Shown: positions 9,284-18,500 of the stretch, in pieces
How the letters are laid out: every line of letters starts with the position of its first letter
Position numbering within the stretch: position 1 is the first letter of the stretch
Origin: CBDUBH01 sp965365345
GTDB taxonomy: Bacteria > Bacteroidota > Ignavibacteria > Ignavibacteriales > SURF-24
Direction: 5' to 3'
DNA: 64,000 nucleotides
Assembly: GCA_965365345.1 (NCBI GenBank)
Contig: CBDUBH010000006.1
Coordinates: forward strand, 1 to 64,000
Made by a program: the position numbers and the translations under genes
The notes under the pieces: model-generated
What the model was told of the DNA's origin: nothing
What the model saw: the letters and a program-made list of their open reading frames with translations, nothing else
The model's database searches: none

Positions 9284-10981
9284 ATGAAAATTCATGAACT
9301 CGGCAATAAAGTTTTATCGGCGGAATCAAATTCCAACTCCGGCGAAAGGAAAATTTTTCCCGGAATATTTAAGATCTATCCGCCTTTACCGCGAAAAAGC
9401 GGAAAGGTGAATTTTGATATTTATGATTATCAAATGATATTTAATGACGAGCCGACAAAAAAACTTATCCGCGAAGGAAATACGATCGGCTGTTTTTACA
9501 TTGAATCGCCGGGCATGCGTTCGCTTTTGCGCAGATTAAATGTTGATGATTTTAAAATGCTTACCGCCGCAAGTTCAATTATAAGGCCCGGCGTTGCCGA
9601 AAGCGGAATGATGCAGGAATTTATAGCGCGGCATAAAGATCCGAAAAAGCGAAAATTTCTGATTCCCGAACTTGCAGAAATTTTAGGCGAAACTTACGGA
9701 ATTATGATCTATCAGGAAGATGTGATAAAAGTTGCGCATCTTGTTGCGGGATTAACTTTGGAAGAAGCCGATCTTTTACGCCGTGCGATGAGCGGAAAAA
9801 TGCGTTCGCACAGCGCAATGATACAGATCAAAGATAAATTTTTTTCATCGTGCCGTAAAAATAATTTAAGCGATTTTGCCGCAAAGGAATTGTGGCGGCA
9901 AATTGAATCTTTCGCGGGTTACGCATTTTGCAAAGCTCACAGTGCATCTTTCGCGCTTCTATCTTTTCAAGTGGCATATTTAAAAGCGCACTTTCCCGCG
10001 GAATTTCTAGCTGCCGTGCTTACAAATCAGGGCGGTTATTACACACCGGAAGTTTATGTAAACGAAGCTAAAAGATTGAAAATCAAAATCGAACTTCCGT
10101 GCGTTAATAAAAGCGAATTTGAATATTCAGGAAAAGGAAATTCGATCAGAATAGGATTTATGGCTGTAAAAAATCTTTCAAAAAATTCCATTGATAAAAT
10201 TTTAAATGAAAGAAAGAAAAACGGAAATTTTACTTCACTTTTGGATTTTTTAACGCGCACAAAATTAGCTTACGAAGAAACCGCTTCGCTTATAAAATGC
10301 GGCGCAATGGATTGCTTTAATTTTACGCGTCCGAGTTTAATGCGTTTGCTTGACGTTTATCTTTTTAACAGAAAAATTTTAAATGAAAATTACAACGATC
10401 TTTTCATAAATGAATCTTTTCAGCTTGAAAAAGAAGTTATAACAAATGAAAATTATTCGATTGAAGAAATCTGCAGGATCGAATACGAAACTTTCGGTTA
10501 TATGGTTTCAAAACATCCGCTAAACTTTTTTGAAAAAATTATTGATCATCCCGGAGTAACAAAAGCCGCGGAAATTCATAAATTACATAATAAAAAAGTG
10601 AGAATGATCGGCTGGCATATGGCTTCGAAAAGAATAAAAACAAAAAGCGGAAGAATAATGAAATTTCTTTCGCTGGAAGATTTAAGCGATACCTTTGAAG
10701 CTGTACTTTTCCCTGATACTTATGAAAAATTTGCGGAAAAAACTCTTTCGGCGGGTCCGTATTTTATTTTGGGAAAAGTTGATGCCGAAAATGGAAATAA
10801 TATAATTGTAGAAAAACTTGAAATTCTTTCATCGCAAAAAATTTCTTCGATCTCCGAAAAAGACGGTTCAGAAAATTCATATTTCGGTGATGTTGAAAAA
10901 ATTTCCGAAGAAGAATTCAGCGCAGTAAAAAATTTGGGTGAAGAATACTTGACTCAAATTCTGACCTCCGTGTCTATATAA
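9284..10981 (+). CDS. N-terminally truncated DNA polymerase III alpha (DnaE/ImuC-like), no catalytic palm
   Basis: The 565 residues match only the C-terminal half of C-family polymerases: fingers (GCFYIESPGMRSLLRRL near residue 68, RPGVAESGM, YQEDVIKVAH, ADLLRRAMSGK, SFAGYAFCKAHSASFALLS), the helix-hairpin-helix region, and an OB fold (KKVRMIGWHMASKRIKTKSG). The PHP domain and the palm with its three catalytic aspartates (401, 403 and 555 in E. coli numbering) are absent, and no remnant is seen upstream. It is closest in motif style to the second, error-prone type DnaE of the Bacteroidota. It could be one half of a split enzyme, an accessory clamp or ssDNA-binding factor, or a relic that is still open. 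The start is ATG 9284, immediately after a good promoter and without a Shine-Dalgarno. Confidence 0.8.
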   Translation: MKIHELGNKVLSAESNSNSGERKIFPGIFKIYPPLPRKSGKVNFDIYDYQMIFNDEPTKKLIREGNTIGCFYIESPGMRSLLRRLNVDDFKMLTAASSIIRPGVAESGMMQEFIARHKDPKKRKFLIPELAEILGETYGIMIYQEDVIKVAHLVAGLTLEEADLLRRAMSGKMRSHSAMIQIKDKFFSSCRKNNLSDFAAKELWRQIESFAGYAFCKAHSASFALLSFQVAYLKAHFPAEFLAAVLTNQGGYYTPEVYVNEAKRLKIKIELPCVNKSEFEYSGKGNSIRIGFMAVKNLSKNSIDKILNERKKNGNFTSLLDFLTRTKLAYEETASLIKCGAMDCFNFTRPSLMRLLDVYLFNRKILNENYNDLFINESFQLEKEVITNENYSIEEICRIEYETFGYMVSKHPLNFFEKIIDHPGVTKAAEIHKLHNKKVRMIGWHMASKRIKTKSGRIMKFLSLEDLSDTFEAVLFPDTYEKFAEKTLSAGPYFILGKVDAENGNNIIVEKLEILSSQKISSISEKDGSENSYFGDVEKISEEEFSAVKNLGEEYLTQILTSVSI

Positions 10982-11011
10982 AAAATATTTTAAAAAATCA
11001 ACCCTAAAATA

Positions 11012-11041
11012 TTGACAATCAATTTTAAATTTAACAATTTT
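11012..11041 (+). promoter_or_regulatory. Possible promoter of the OmpA-like gene
   Basis: TTGACA at 11012-11017 is a consensus -35 element. The -10 box is poorly defined (AT-rich aacaattt about 16-18 bases on). It lies 65 bases upstream of the OmpA-like start codon. Confidence 0.35.
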
Positions 11042-11081
11042 AGCAAAAGGGGTGACGTTAAAATAAAAAATAGAGGGCGCA

Positions 11082-12170
11082 ATGAAAAAGTTAATTATTC
11101 TGTTAATTCTGTTCGGTAGTTTTGTTTTACCGCAAAATACATTTTCGCAGGAAACTTCAAGCGATTGGGTTTTGGGATTCGGTGGAAGTTATCCGAGATT
11201 TGTAAGTATAACTTCGGGCAATAATATTTCCGCAAACACCAACTATGGAGTTTTCGCTTCCGTACAAAGAAATTTTTCAGATCATTTGGGAATTCGCGCG
11301 CTTGCAAATTACAATCACTTGCGCACAAATTATTTTGCTGCAGGAAATGAACAAGCGCACAAATTAAATTTGGTTTCGGGAAATTTGGATCTTCTTTACA
11401 AAATTTTGGATAATAAATTTTTGAATCCTTATCTTTTGGCGGGATTCGGAATAACGGCTTTCAATTCCGATAATTCTTTTTCCAGGGAAATGAATAAAAC
11501 TTTTACCGGCTATCAGATGAATTTGGGCGCAGGATTTGAATTTAAACTTACTCCGGTTTGGAGTTTCAAATCTGAAGTTGCTTACAGAACCGCATCAAAT
11601 AATAAAATTGACGGCAATACAAGTCTTAATGAAAATAAAGGAATTTTGCGCAGCAACGGCGATACCTACATGAATTTAGATTTAGGATTGCTTGTAAATT
11701 TTCCGTCAAAAAGAAATTCGATAAGCGAAATTCCAACCGGAATTACAAATGCGGTTGAACCGGCGGAAAAAATTATTATAAAGGAAATTCCCGTTGAAAT
11801 AGTCAGAACAAAAGTTGATACTTTGATTTTGGAAAAACCGATAATTTTCGGAATCAATTTTGAATTTGATAAATCAAATATCAGAGTTGAATCTTATCCG
11901 GTTCTGGAAAATGTTGCCGGACTTATGAAACAAAATCCTGATTGGAAACTTTCGATTGAAGGACACACAGATAATTTCGGATCAAAAGAGTATAATAAAA
12001 AACTTTCCCAAAAAAGAGCGGAAGTTGTTTTTAATTATTTTACACAAAACGGAATTGCTGCGGAAAGATTGATCACAAATTTCTTTGGAGAAGAAAAGCA
12101 AATAAAAGAAAATGACAACGATATTAACCGTGCTTTTAACAGAAGGACCGAACTTAAAATTGTCAGGTAA
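11082..12170 (+). CDS. OmpA-family outer-membrane protein
   Basis: The 362-residue protein has a signal peptide (about 1-22, ending FSQ), an N-terminal eight-stranded beta-barrel-like region (about 25-210), a short linker and a C-terminal OmpA/MotB peptidoglycan-binding domain. The OmpA domain shows NFEFDKSNIR, IEGHTDNFGSKEYNKKLSQKRAE and the Arg-rich end NRAFNRRTELKI; the Asp and Arg that bind diaminopimelate are in these blocks. It likely tethers the outer membrane to the cell wall. The start ATG follows AGAGGGCGC. The gene is monocistronic and closed by a strong bidirectional terminator. Confidence 0.92.
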   Translation: MKKLIILLILFGSFVLPQNTFSQETSSDWVLGFGGSYPRFVSITSGNNISANTNYGVFASVQRNFSDHLGIRALANYNHLRTNYFAAGNEQAHKLNLVSGNLDLLYKILDNKFLNPYLLAGFGITAFNSDNSFSREMNKTFTGYQMNLGAGFEFKLTPVWSFKSEVAYRTASNNKIDGNTSLNENKGILRSNGDTYMNLDLGLLVNFPSKRNSISEIPTGITNAVEPAEKIIIKEIPVEIVRTKVDTLILEKPIIFGINFEFDKSNIRVESYPVLENVAGLMKQNPDWKLSIEGHTDNFGSKEYNKKLSQKRAEVVFNYFTQNGIAAERLITNFFGEEKQIKENDNDINRAFNRRTELKIVR

Positions 12171-12231
12171 GAATTTTAGAATTTAGATTAAAAAAGATTC
12201 GCAAAAGTATTTTTCATTTTAAGGAATACAA

Positions 12232-12265
12232 AAAAAGCGGCTTGAAATTTCAAGCCGCTTTTTTA
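12232..12265. terminator. Bidirectional terminator between OmpA-like gene and yajQ
   Basis: The stem agcggcttgaaa/tttcaagccgct is nearly perfect, flanked by an A run on one side and a T run on the other, so it works on both strands. It lies between two convergent gene ends. Confidence 0.93.
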
Positions 12266-12276
12266 TTCATTAATTT

Positions 12277-12774
12277 TTATTTGTAGTTTGTAAATTGAGT
12301 AGGGAAATTAAGATCTGCATTTTTTATCAAAGTCATAACTGCTTGAAGATCATCAATTTTGGGCGCGGTAACTCTAACTTGCTCATCCATAATTTGCGCG
12401 GTAACTTTAAGTTTTGAGTCTTTGATCATTTTAGTTAAAATTTTTGCATTCTCTTTAGAAATTCCGTTTTGAAGATTGATTTTCTGTTTTAACCTTCCGC
12501 TTGCAGCAGGTTCAACTTCATCAAATTTCATTGCTTTAAGCGAAATATTTCGCTTGATAAATTTTGATTGCATAATATCAATGCTTTGCTTCAAAGAATA
12601 ATCATCTTTTGTATTTATCGAAATGAACTTGTCTTTTTTGTTCAACTCAATTTCTGTGTTCGAATCTTTAAGATCGTAGCGCTGCTGAATTTCCTTGATC
12701 GCTTGATTTACGGCGTTATCAACTTCCTGAAAATCAATATCGGAAACAATGTCAAAAGAATGATTTTGTGCCAT
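12277..12774 (-). CDS. yajQ: YajQ-family nucleotide-binding protein
   Basis: At 165 residues this is the normal length of the family (formerly UPF0234). It starts with HSFDIVSDIDFQEVDNA and contains the QQRYDLKDSNTEI block and the C-terminal MDEQVRVTAPKIDDLQ block, all typical of the two RNP-like folds. Homologues bind nucleotides, and one (XC_3703 of Xanthomonas) was reported to bind cyclic di-GMP and act on transcription; the role in this organism is not known. It is monocistronic, with its own bidirectional terminator. Confidence 0.93.
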   Translation of the reverse strand: MAQNHSFDIVSDIDFQEVDNAVNQAIKEIQQRYDLKDSNTEIELNKKDKFISINTKDDYSLKQSIDIMQSKFIKRNISLKAMKFDEVEPAASGRLKQKINLQNGISKENAKILTKMIKDSKLKVTAQIMDEQVRVTAPKIDDLQAVMTLIKNADLNFPTQFTNYK

Positions 12775-12927
12775 CTTTTTATCCTCAAAATTCTTGTTAA
12801 ATTCAAAAGCAATTATTTAAAATAATATAAAAAATTTTACATTATGTTTTAATTTTTGTTAAATCAAATGAAATTTTCAAAATGAAAATTCCTTGAAGTA
12901 ACTAAAAAAAATCGGTTTATTTTTAGC

Positions 12928-12953
12928 AAAAAAAAATCCGGACAAAGCCGGAA
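12928..12953 (-). terminator. Terminator downstream of tRNA-Pro
   Basis: On the minus strand a short tccgg-type stem (12948-12952 with 12937-12941) with a 6-nt loop is followed by a run of nine or more T. It sits 27 bases downstream of the tRNA-Pro 3' end. Confidence 0.75.
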
Positions 12954-12975
12954 TAAATAAATAATTTTTCAACAT

Positions 12976-13054
<79 letters not shown>

Positions 13055-13179
13055 AAAAATTCTAAAATCAGTTTCTAAATATAAAAATAATTAGATTTTT
13101 TTAAAACAAAATTATTTAAGATTATTTATTTTTATTAAATTTCATTTTTAGTCAATTAAATATTTTAGGAAACTCACTT

Positions 13180-14511
13180 TTGAATAATCAAATAAAATCT
13201 TTTACTGAAAAATTTAAAATATATTTTCAAATAAAATTAAAGTTTGCACTAATTATTTCCGGCTTAATTTTTCTTCTTTCAAATCCTGCAAATGCGCAAT
13301 CGATCACTTACGAAGAATTTTTGAACATAGCTTCGCAAGGGCTTAATATTGAAGCCGTTGAAAAACTCCGTGAAAATTTTCCTAAAAAATTTAACGTTAC
13401 TGCACTTGATATTGGTGATTTTTCAGGGGATGGAAAAAACGATTTTGCAATTGGAGTAATGCCGCCCAGATCACGCAAAAATATTTTCATATATCTATTT
13501 GCGGATTCTCTTAATAATTATGAATTGATTTTTTCCGATACTTTGAAATTTCACGAACTTCCTGTTGAAATCGGTTTTAGCATTGAAAATCAAATCTGTT
13601 TTTTAACTCATAAAATTGCTGATAGAAATTGGGAAATTAAAGGCTACACTTTTTTGAAAAATGAATTTGCTGAATATGATTTTTATGAAACCGATAAATT
13701 AAATTTGAAAAAAAATATAATAGTCGGAGAGGAAAAATATACTAATTTTAAAACACTGCAAGGATTTAACGGCTTTTTTGATATCAACACTTTGAAAGAA
13801 TTGAAAAAAATAAGTTTTGTAAATCTTCCGGTTTACGATTTGAAAAGAAATGTTTACAAAGGTTTTAAAAGAAGCGTTGAAATTACAGATGATTTGCAAT
13901 GGAAAGATGAAGATAATTTTGAGGAGAAAGTTTACGGAAAAATTCATGCGGCAAAAACAGAAAATGCTCTTTTGTTAACGATTGATCTTTCAGAAATTCA
14001 AATTTCCGAAATTGATTCTGTAAATCCAGTAAAGTACGAAATATATTTTGACAGATCTTTGGAAAGAGTAAAATTACAGAAACGAAATAAAATCGGATTT
14101 AGAGAAAATGCTGATGCGGAATCCGGCGGATTAGAAATTGATTATTTTCCTTTTATGAATAATTTTGAAGTGAAATTAAATTTCGGAAAATCATTTTCGA
14201 TCAATAAAGATGAGGTTCAAATTGATTTTGAAAATTTCCGTGAATTAAAAATTCAAATTCCGCTTGATCAAATTTTACCTGCTAAAAGAAATTCATTAGG
14301 ATTTTTTACTTCAATTAATATTCCGTTAAAGGGAAAAGAAAATCTTATATTAAAAAATTCAAACGGAAATTCAAAAGATCCATCATCTTACGGAAGGCTT
14401 ATTTTTATTGATCGAAATGAATATTTCGGAAAAATTGTTACCGGTAAATTTGAAAAATTAATTTTACAAATGAAAAATAACGCAATTCTTCCTGTAGAAA
14501 ATATTCCGTAA
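13180..14511 (+). CDS. Secreted protein of unknown function, FG-GAP-like motif and beta-rich C-terminus
   Basis: The 443-residue protein starts at TTG 13180, preceded by AGGA nine bases upstream. A signal peptide spans about residues 20-40 (ending NAQ). Near residue 75 the segment LDIGDFSGDGKNDFAIG looks like a calcium-binding FG-GAP/DxDxDG loop. The rest is beta-rich; the C-terminal half (about 250-420) with VKYEIYFDRSLERVKLQ recalls DOMON or CBM9-like sandwich domains, but I cannot confirm this. It ends only nine bases from the convergent MscS gene. No function is assigned. Confidence 0.75.
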   Translation: MNNQIKSFTEKFKIYFQIKLKFALIISGLIFLLSNPANAQSITYEEFLNIASQGLNIEAVEKLRENFPKKFNVTALDIGDFSGDGKNDFAIGVMPPRSRKNIFIYLFADSLNNYELIFSDTLKFHELPVEIGFSIENQICFLTHKIADRNWEIKGYTFLKNEFAEYDFYETDKLNLKKNIIVGEEKYTNFKTLQGFNGFFDINTLKELKKISFVNLPVYDLKRNVYKGFKRSVEITDDLQWKDEDNFEEKVYGKIHAAKTENALLLTIDLSEIQISEIDSVNPVKYEIYFDRSLERVKLQKRNKIGFRENADAESGGLEIDYFPFMNNFEVKLNFGKSFSINKDEVQIDFENFRELKIQIPLDQILPAKRNSLGFFTSINIPLKGKENLILKNSNGNSKDPSSYGRLIFIDRNEYFGKIVTGKFEKLILQMKNNAILPVENIP

Positions 14512-14520
14512 AATTGAAAT

Positions 14521-15540
14521 TTATAAAAATTCTTTTTCTTCTTGAATTCTATCAATAATAAATCTGTTTATAGAACTGATAAGTTCATCGCGGTAATTTG
14601 AGTCAAAAACGTAAACACTTAATTTGAATTTATTTACTTTTTGGACGTAATCGGTTTCTTCCAGAAAAATTTGCGGAGCTTTTCTGATAAATGAAAATGG
14701 GGAAGATATGGCCGCTTCTTTTAAATTCCGCATAACTTCATCAACATCAAAATTAAATGGAAAAGAGAAATTCAAAATTATTAATTCTTCTTTTTGCCTG
14801 AATTCAATTATCTCAAAAGGAATATCGTTAAACATTGAATTTGGAATTTCGATCAGATTTTTATCACTTCCGATAATTGCTGTTGAACGCCAATTAATTC
14901 GTTTAACGTTTCCTTCAATTCCGTTATTTAATTTTATGTAATCCTGTGTGCTGAAAGGCTTCTTAACGAAAATGTAAAATCCGCCTAAAATGTTTTTGAA
15001 AATCGGAACAGCAGAAAATCCGATAACAATAATTGAGCTTATCAAAATTATTATAAATAAATCTCGTGAGTTCAAAAGCACTACACTTGCGATCAAATAA
15101 ATAACGGCTATCCATAAGATGACCTGAATAACAGTCAATGTTTTCAGTGCTAACGGCGGACTTTTCTTTGTTAAAAGATTTCTGCGATACGCTTCTATCA
15201 ATCTTACAAGCAACAATCCGATCAGAAAGATTATAACGATTTCAAATAAGATCTTTAAATTTATTCCCTGTAAAATCCTTATTGAACTTACTTCGCCGGT
15301 TTCCTTTTTTTCAGCCGGATAAGAAAAAAGCGGAGTGAAATTTCTTTCGATAACTTTTACCGTTTCGGGGATTGCTTTAACGAAAACGGTTTCTGCAGCA
15401 GAAGTTTCAAAAATTAAACTTGAATCAGCAGTGTTACTTTGAAAAAGATTAATGCTGTCGTTTTCGTTTAAAATTTGTTGAGCAAAACTTTGCACAACGG
15501 CAAAGCTGAAAATCATAAAGATCAATTTGAATTTCATCAC
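14521..15540 (-). CDS. MscS-family mechanosensitive channel
   Basis: The 339-residue protein has a signal-like first helix, a Ser/Thr-rich periplasmic stretch, three to four transmembrane segments (about 90-200), and the MscS beta-domain signature VKKPFSTQDYIKLNNGIEGN with EIPNSMF just after. The family releases ions and small solutes when membrane tension rises after hypo-osmotic shock. The start ATG overlaps the stop of the upstream antiporter-ATPase gene by 4 nt (ATGA), so the two are translationally coupled. It is the last gene of a three-gene operon, and no T-tract terminator is seen after it. Confidence 0.88.
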   Translation of the reverse strand: MMKFKLIFMIFSFAVVQSFAQQILNENDSINLFQSNTADSSLIFETSAAETVFVKAIPETVKVIERNFTPLFSYPAEKKETGEVSSIRILQGINLKILFEIVIIFLIGLLLVRLIEAYRRNLLTKKSPPLALKTLTVIQVILWIAVIYLIASVVLLNSRDLFIIILISSIIVIGFSAVPIFKNILGGFYIFVKKPFSTQDYIKLNNGIEGNVKRINWRSTAIIGSDKNLIEIPNSMFNDIPFEIIEFRQKEELIILNFSFPFNFDVDEVMRNLKEAAISSPFSFIRKAPQIFLEETDYVQKVNKFKLSVYVFDSNYRDELISSINRFIIDRIQEEKEFL

Positions 15541-18500
15541 AAAATATTTCTTTTAATTAATTCTTTTTCTATTTGCTTATACAAAAATTTATTTATATAA
15601 AATTTGGTAGAATCAATTTCCGCCTGATCGCGTGTAATCAAACTTAAGTTTGTTAAATTCATCAATATTTCACGGCTCTCTTCAATGTTTAAATTAAAAA
15701 CCTGCGAATGTTCTTCTGTTGTAAGCCACTCGTGCTGTAAAATATTTGCAAGCGTAAGCGCCGATTTTATATCGAGATTATTCAATACGGAAAGATTAAT
15801 TCTTCTTACCGGATTCATAATAATTGTATTGCCTTCAACCGAGCGGATCGATTTTAACCAATAATACATTGCCGATAAAATATTTCCTTCAGAATATTCA
15901 ATCAACTTTCTGAAATAAATATCTTCAATTTCTTTTTGCTGTTTTATTTTATCACGCTTTCTAAAAATGCTGCTGCGGAATTTATAATATCTGCTCGGAA
16001 TAAATTCAATTTCAAATCCTGTTACTGAATGTCGGTTCAAAATAATTGATTCGATATCCAATAAATTCAATGTTTCCGTGTTGATCTTGTAATTAAACAA
16101 AATCGAAAGATTGAAATTTGAATCGAGTAAATTCCAAGCATGTTTATTAATCGTACAGATCCAAAGTGTATTCTGATTTGTAAGTGAAATTATATCAATC
16201 AAAAAATTAAGCGCTGAAAATCCGCCGACTTTTTTCAAAAATAATTTATGAACATCTTCAAGAATAATTACTCTTTTCGAAATTCTATCATTTAGATTTA
16301 TAATTAATTCATCTGTTGTCAAACTTCGGTTAAATCCTAGTAAGCTCGATAAAATTTCATGAAGATCTTCCGATGAATAAATTGTTTCACTAAAGTAATA
16401 GCGGATGTATTCGTAATTTACAAGCAGTTTTGTAGAAATCGTATTTATTATACTGCTTTTTCCACTGCCCGGTTCACCGATTAAAACCGTTGCAGATGGT
16501 TTGTTAATTTGAAAATCATCAACTGCTTTTTTGATTATATTAAAAATTTCATCGCGGCTAACGTAAAGATCAGTAGTTTCTAAAGGTGTTCCATCAAACA
16601 ATTTTCTGTATATAAAAGGAAGTTTGCTTAATTTTTTTTCATCAAGTTCAAAATCATTAATAGGAAAATTATTCTCATTAAATGAATCTGAAATTTCAAA
16701 ATCGTTGATGATATCTTTATAAACTCCTTTTATATTTTTATTGTAACCTCGTTTTATCGAAATTAAAATCCTTCTGAAAAAGTTTGAAACTCCCGTAAAA
16801 TAATTTTGAATCTGCATTGAAAATTTCGGAAGTAATTTTTGCGTGTGCTCAAATATTGATTGGCGGTAAGCAATTCTTAACGCTTCTTCAATTTCATTTG
16901 TAATTCCCGAAACCTTTTCTGTAATTATCTGATCAATACTTGTATTAACTTTTGCAATTTGATTTGATAAACTTTCGCTGCGGTTCCTGATTTTTTCTAC
17001 AAGTTCAATGAATAGATCATACACAACTTTTAATCCCAATTCTTCTTCTTCGCTTAATTCTTTTTCAGCTGTATTAATATGATAATTTACGATCGAGAAA
17101 ATATTTTTCAGTTCAAGCGTTGTGAAATTTATATGATTTAAAAGAAGCTCATTAACTTCGCTTAACTCACGCGGCAAATTGATTTCGAGTATCGGCTTTA
17201 CGATCTCCCTGAATTTCAATGATTTTAATGGAAGAAGTTTCGGCATTCTTTTTTGAATTACAAGATCTTCATTTTCAAGAATTAAAATTTCAGCCGGTAA
17301 ATTTTCAGAAAGTTTTTGAAAATCTTTAATGAATAATTCAATCATCTTATTCAATTTTTTACTTTTACGTACTTTTGAAAACTCGTCAATATTTTTTTTC
17401 AGAAGTTGAGAAGTTAGATTTTCTTTTGCAAAGTTTATAAGTTCGGCAAGTTTATTTACATCTTTTTCTTTATAAGCCGCATCAATTGAATTTTTGAATC
17501 TTATTAGTGAAACGTTTAAATTTGTTGATACATTTGTAAGTAAATTATTTATCAAATTTGCTGTTCCAACAAGATTTGTCTGAATTATTTTGAACACATC
17601 AACATTTATCTTTGTAATATTTGAATCTTTTTGCCAGTCACCTAAAAATCCTAAATAATAATTATACCAATATCTTATTCCTTCAAAAGCAAGTTCATGA
17701 TTTTCTTCGGTATCGTCAAATATTTTTGAAAACCTGTATCTATTCTCATTTAGTTCGAAAGTTCCTGCAATCCGCAAAATTTCCAAAAATTCGTTATAAG
17801 GATTTGCCAAAGCGAAATGAAGTCTTTCACTGATTTCATTACTTGTTCTGTTAATTTCATTTGTGTGAATATTAATTTCATTTACAAGTTGCGAATGTAT
17901 CTCATCAAATTTTTCGAGTAAAATTGTTGTAAGCGCAATACTGTCTTCTTCTTCGTTTACTGCTTGAAGCAATTCTTCAAAATATTTTCCCATGTCATCA
18001 TAGATCGCTTTTATTTTGCGCAAAGTTATCAGGCGTTCATTTCCTACAAGATTTACAACTTCCAGAAGTTCTTCTGAAGATCTTCCGACAAGAAAATATT
18101 TTGCAAAATTTCTGTAAAAAATTATGCGGGTAAGTTTATAATCATCTTTAAATATTTTGAATAATTTAAATTTGGTTCTGATCATAAATTTACGCAGACG
18201 AACTGTAAATGAATCATCATCATCTGAATTAAACCAAGCCGGTTCAAGATCAACTTCGTAAATTTGCGAAAGTCCATCGGTAATATCTGAAAGAGAAACA
18301 AAAAGCTCTTTTATTTGCGGTTCGATATCAAGTATTTTCTTCTCGATATTTTTTCTTTCTTCTGCAAGTTGATTATACCAAACTGCAAGGTTTCTTTTAG
18401 TTTCTAGAATTTCTGATCTTATATCATCAGCCGTAATTTTAGGCGTTGTAATAGCTTGCTTTAATCTGTGATATTCTTCGGAATATTTTTCCGTAACGCC

